DNA of 64,000 bases, from positions 806,001 through 870,000 of the forward strand of contig NC_008825.1 of the NCBI RefSeq assembly GCF_000015725.1, in the 5' to 3' direction. The position numbers and the translations under genes are program-made. Within the stretch, counting starts at the first letter, position 1. The number at the start of each line of letters is the position of its first letter. The notes under the pieces are model-generated. The model was not told where the DNA came from and searched no databases. It saw only the letters and a list, made by a program, of their open reading frames with translations. Origin of the DNA: Methylibium petroleiphilum PM1 (GTDB lineage: Bacteria > Pseudomonadota > Gammaproteobacteria > Burkholderiales > Burkholderiaceae_C). Below, piece after piece: positions 63,087 through 64,000 of the stretch.

Positions 63087-64000
63087 ATGGACAAACTCAT
63101 CATTCGCGGCGGCCGCCGTCTCCACGGCGAGGTCGCGATCTCGGGCGCCAAGAACGCGGCGCTGCCGGAGCTGTGCGCTGCGCTGCTGACGGCCGAGCCG
63201 GTGCGCTTCTCGAACGTGCCGCGCCTGCAGGACGTCTCGACCACGCTGAAGCTGCTGCGCAATATGGGTGCCGTCGCCGAGCGCAGCGAGAGCCGCCCCG
63301 ACGAAGTGACCATCGACGCCGGCCCGGTCAGCAGCCCCGAGGCCCCCTACGACCTGGTGAAGACCATGCGGGCGTCGATCCTGGTGCTGGGACCGCTGCT
63401 GGCGCGCTTCGGCGAGGCCACGGTGTCGCTGCCGGGCGGCTGCGCGATCGGCTCGCGGCCGGTGGATCAGCACATCAAGGGCCTGCAGGCGATGGGCGCG
63501 CAGATCAGCGTCGAGCACGGCTACATCATCGCGAAGGCGCCCAAGGCCTCGGGCGGGCTGCGCGGTGCGCGCATCACGACGGACATGGTGACCGTCACCG
63601 GCACCGAGAACCTGCTGATGGCCGCGACACTGGCCGACGGCGAGACCGTGCTCGAGAACGCCGCGCAGGAGCCCGAGATCCCCGACCTGGCCGAGATGCT
63701 GATCTCGATGGGCGCGAAGATCGAGGGCCACGGCAGCAGCAAGATCCGCATCCAGGGCGTCGCGCAACTGCACGCGCCGCGCGGCGGGCACCGCGTGGTG
63801 CCCGACCGCATCGAGGCCGGCACCTTCCTGTGCGCGGTGGCCGCGGCCGGCGGCGAGGTGCTGCTGAAGCACGCGCGCGCCGACCACCTGGACGCGGTGA
63901 TCGACAAGCTGCGCGAGGCCGGCGTCCGCATCGAGGCCGGCAGCGACTGGATCCGCGTGGCCTCCGACGGCAAGCTGAAGGCGGTGGGCTTCCGCACCAG
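63087..64000 (+). CDS. murA: UDP-N-acetylglucosamine 1-carboxyvinyltransferase, 3' end outside window
   Basis: The first ~304 residues of MurA are present, and the frame is still open at the window edge. It catalyses the first committed step of peptidoglycan synthesis. [17 protein letters not shown] (Lys22, Asn23) and [17 protein letters not shown] with the catalytic Cys119 are present, together with the fold repeat motifs. The ATG at 63087 gives the standard MDKLIIRGG start. It lies in the bolA-murA context common in beta-proteobacteria. Confidence 0.97.
   Translation, partial: MDKLIIRGGRRLHGEVAISGAKNAALPELCAALLTAEPVRFSNVPRLQDVSTTLKLLRNMGAVAERSESRPDEVTIDAGPVSSPEAPYDLVKTMRASILVLGPLLARFGEATVSLPGGCAIGSRPVDQHIKGLQAMGAQISVEHGYIIAKAPKASGGLRGARITTDMVTVTGTENLLMAATLADGETVLENAAQEPEIPDLAEMLISMGAKIEGHGSSKIRIQGVAQLHAPRGGHRVVPDRIEAGTFLCAVAAAGGEVLLKHARADHLDAVIDKLREAGVRIEAGSDWIRVASDGKLKAVGFRT

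Overview
The window is 64 kb of very GC-rich DNA with operon-packed genes. The gene families point to a Burkholderiales beta-proteobacterium of the Methylibium / Rubrivivax / Leptothrix kind: Bug-type TctC receptors, PuuD-type urate oxidase, a toluene monooxygenase, and the order ABC transporter - bolA - murA. The order-level call is fairly firm. The genus is an inference that I could not test.

Positions 1-13,042 and 26,438-42,765 together form a very complete purine-scavenging and purine-degrading locus. The right part takes in purines (Tsx-like porin, BMP-type nucleoside ABC transporter) and deaminates or oxidises them (adenine deaminase, guanine deaminase, xanthine dehydrogenase XdhABC). 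A Rieske oxygenase of unknown substrate sits among these genes. The left part continues the route: NCS2 permease, 8-oxoguanine deaminase, membrane urate oxidase PuuD with a cytochrome c tail, 5-hydroxyisourate hydrolase, an OHCU decarboxylase-allantoate amidohydrolase fusion, allantoinase PuuE, an M20 amidohydrolase, a small deaminase, and allophanate hydrolase with an AtzE/AtzG-like amidase pair. A GntR-family regulator lies next to a perfect 16-bp palindrome. Related GTATAC-centred sites occur before other genes of the locus.

Positions 13,105-26,124 hold a PanB-like enzyme with altered metal ligands, an AbiEii-type toxin-antitoxin pair, a second GntR regulator, a sterol-desaturase-family hydroxylase, and a malonate decarboxylase operon (tctC-mdcACDEGBH). 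A DctA-type carrier lies divergent to the operon. mdcH is broken by two frameshifts. Three promoters in this section share an ACTAnnATAT-type operator-like motif.

Positions 43,194-45,764 encode a large FtsX-family permease. Positions 45,848-58,924 form a toluene module that looks less GC-rich than its surroundings: a TodS/TodT-type two-component system on the minus strand and, divergently, tmoABCDEF, a zinc alcohol dehydrogenase, a TodX/FadL porin and a chemoreceptor. Positions 58,946-64,000 return to housekeeping-style genes: DUF1330, TPR, TetR, ABC ATPase and permease, bolA and murA (cut by the window edge).

Several non-coding repeats are visible. Two ~280-bp elements (26,162-26,441 and 42,795-43,070) are each built of two hairpins, with paired substitutions between copies. 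A 235-bp element is bounded by a perfect 23-bp inverted repeat (11,322-11,556). A ~98-bp insert is flanked by a 14-bp direct repeat at the start of an ABC permease gene (61,838-61,949). A GC-rich palindromic repeat has become the C-terminus of another permease.
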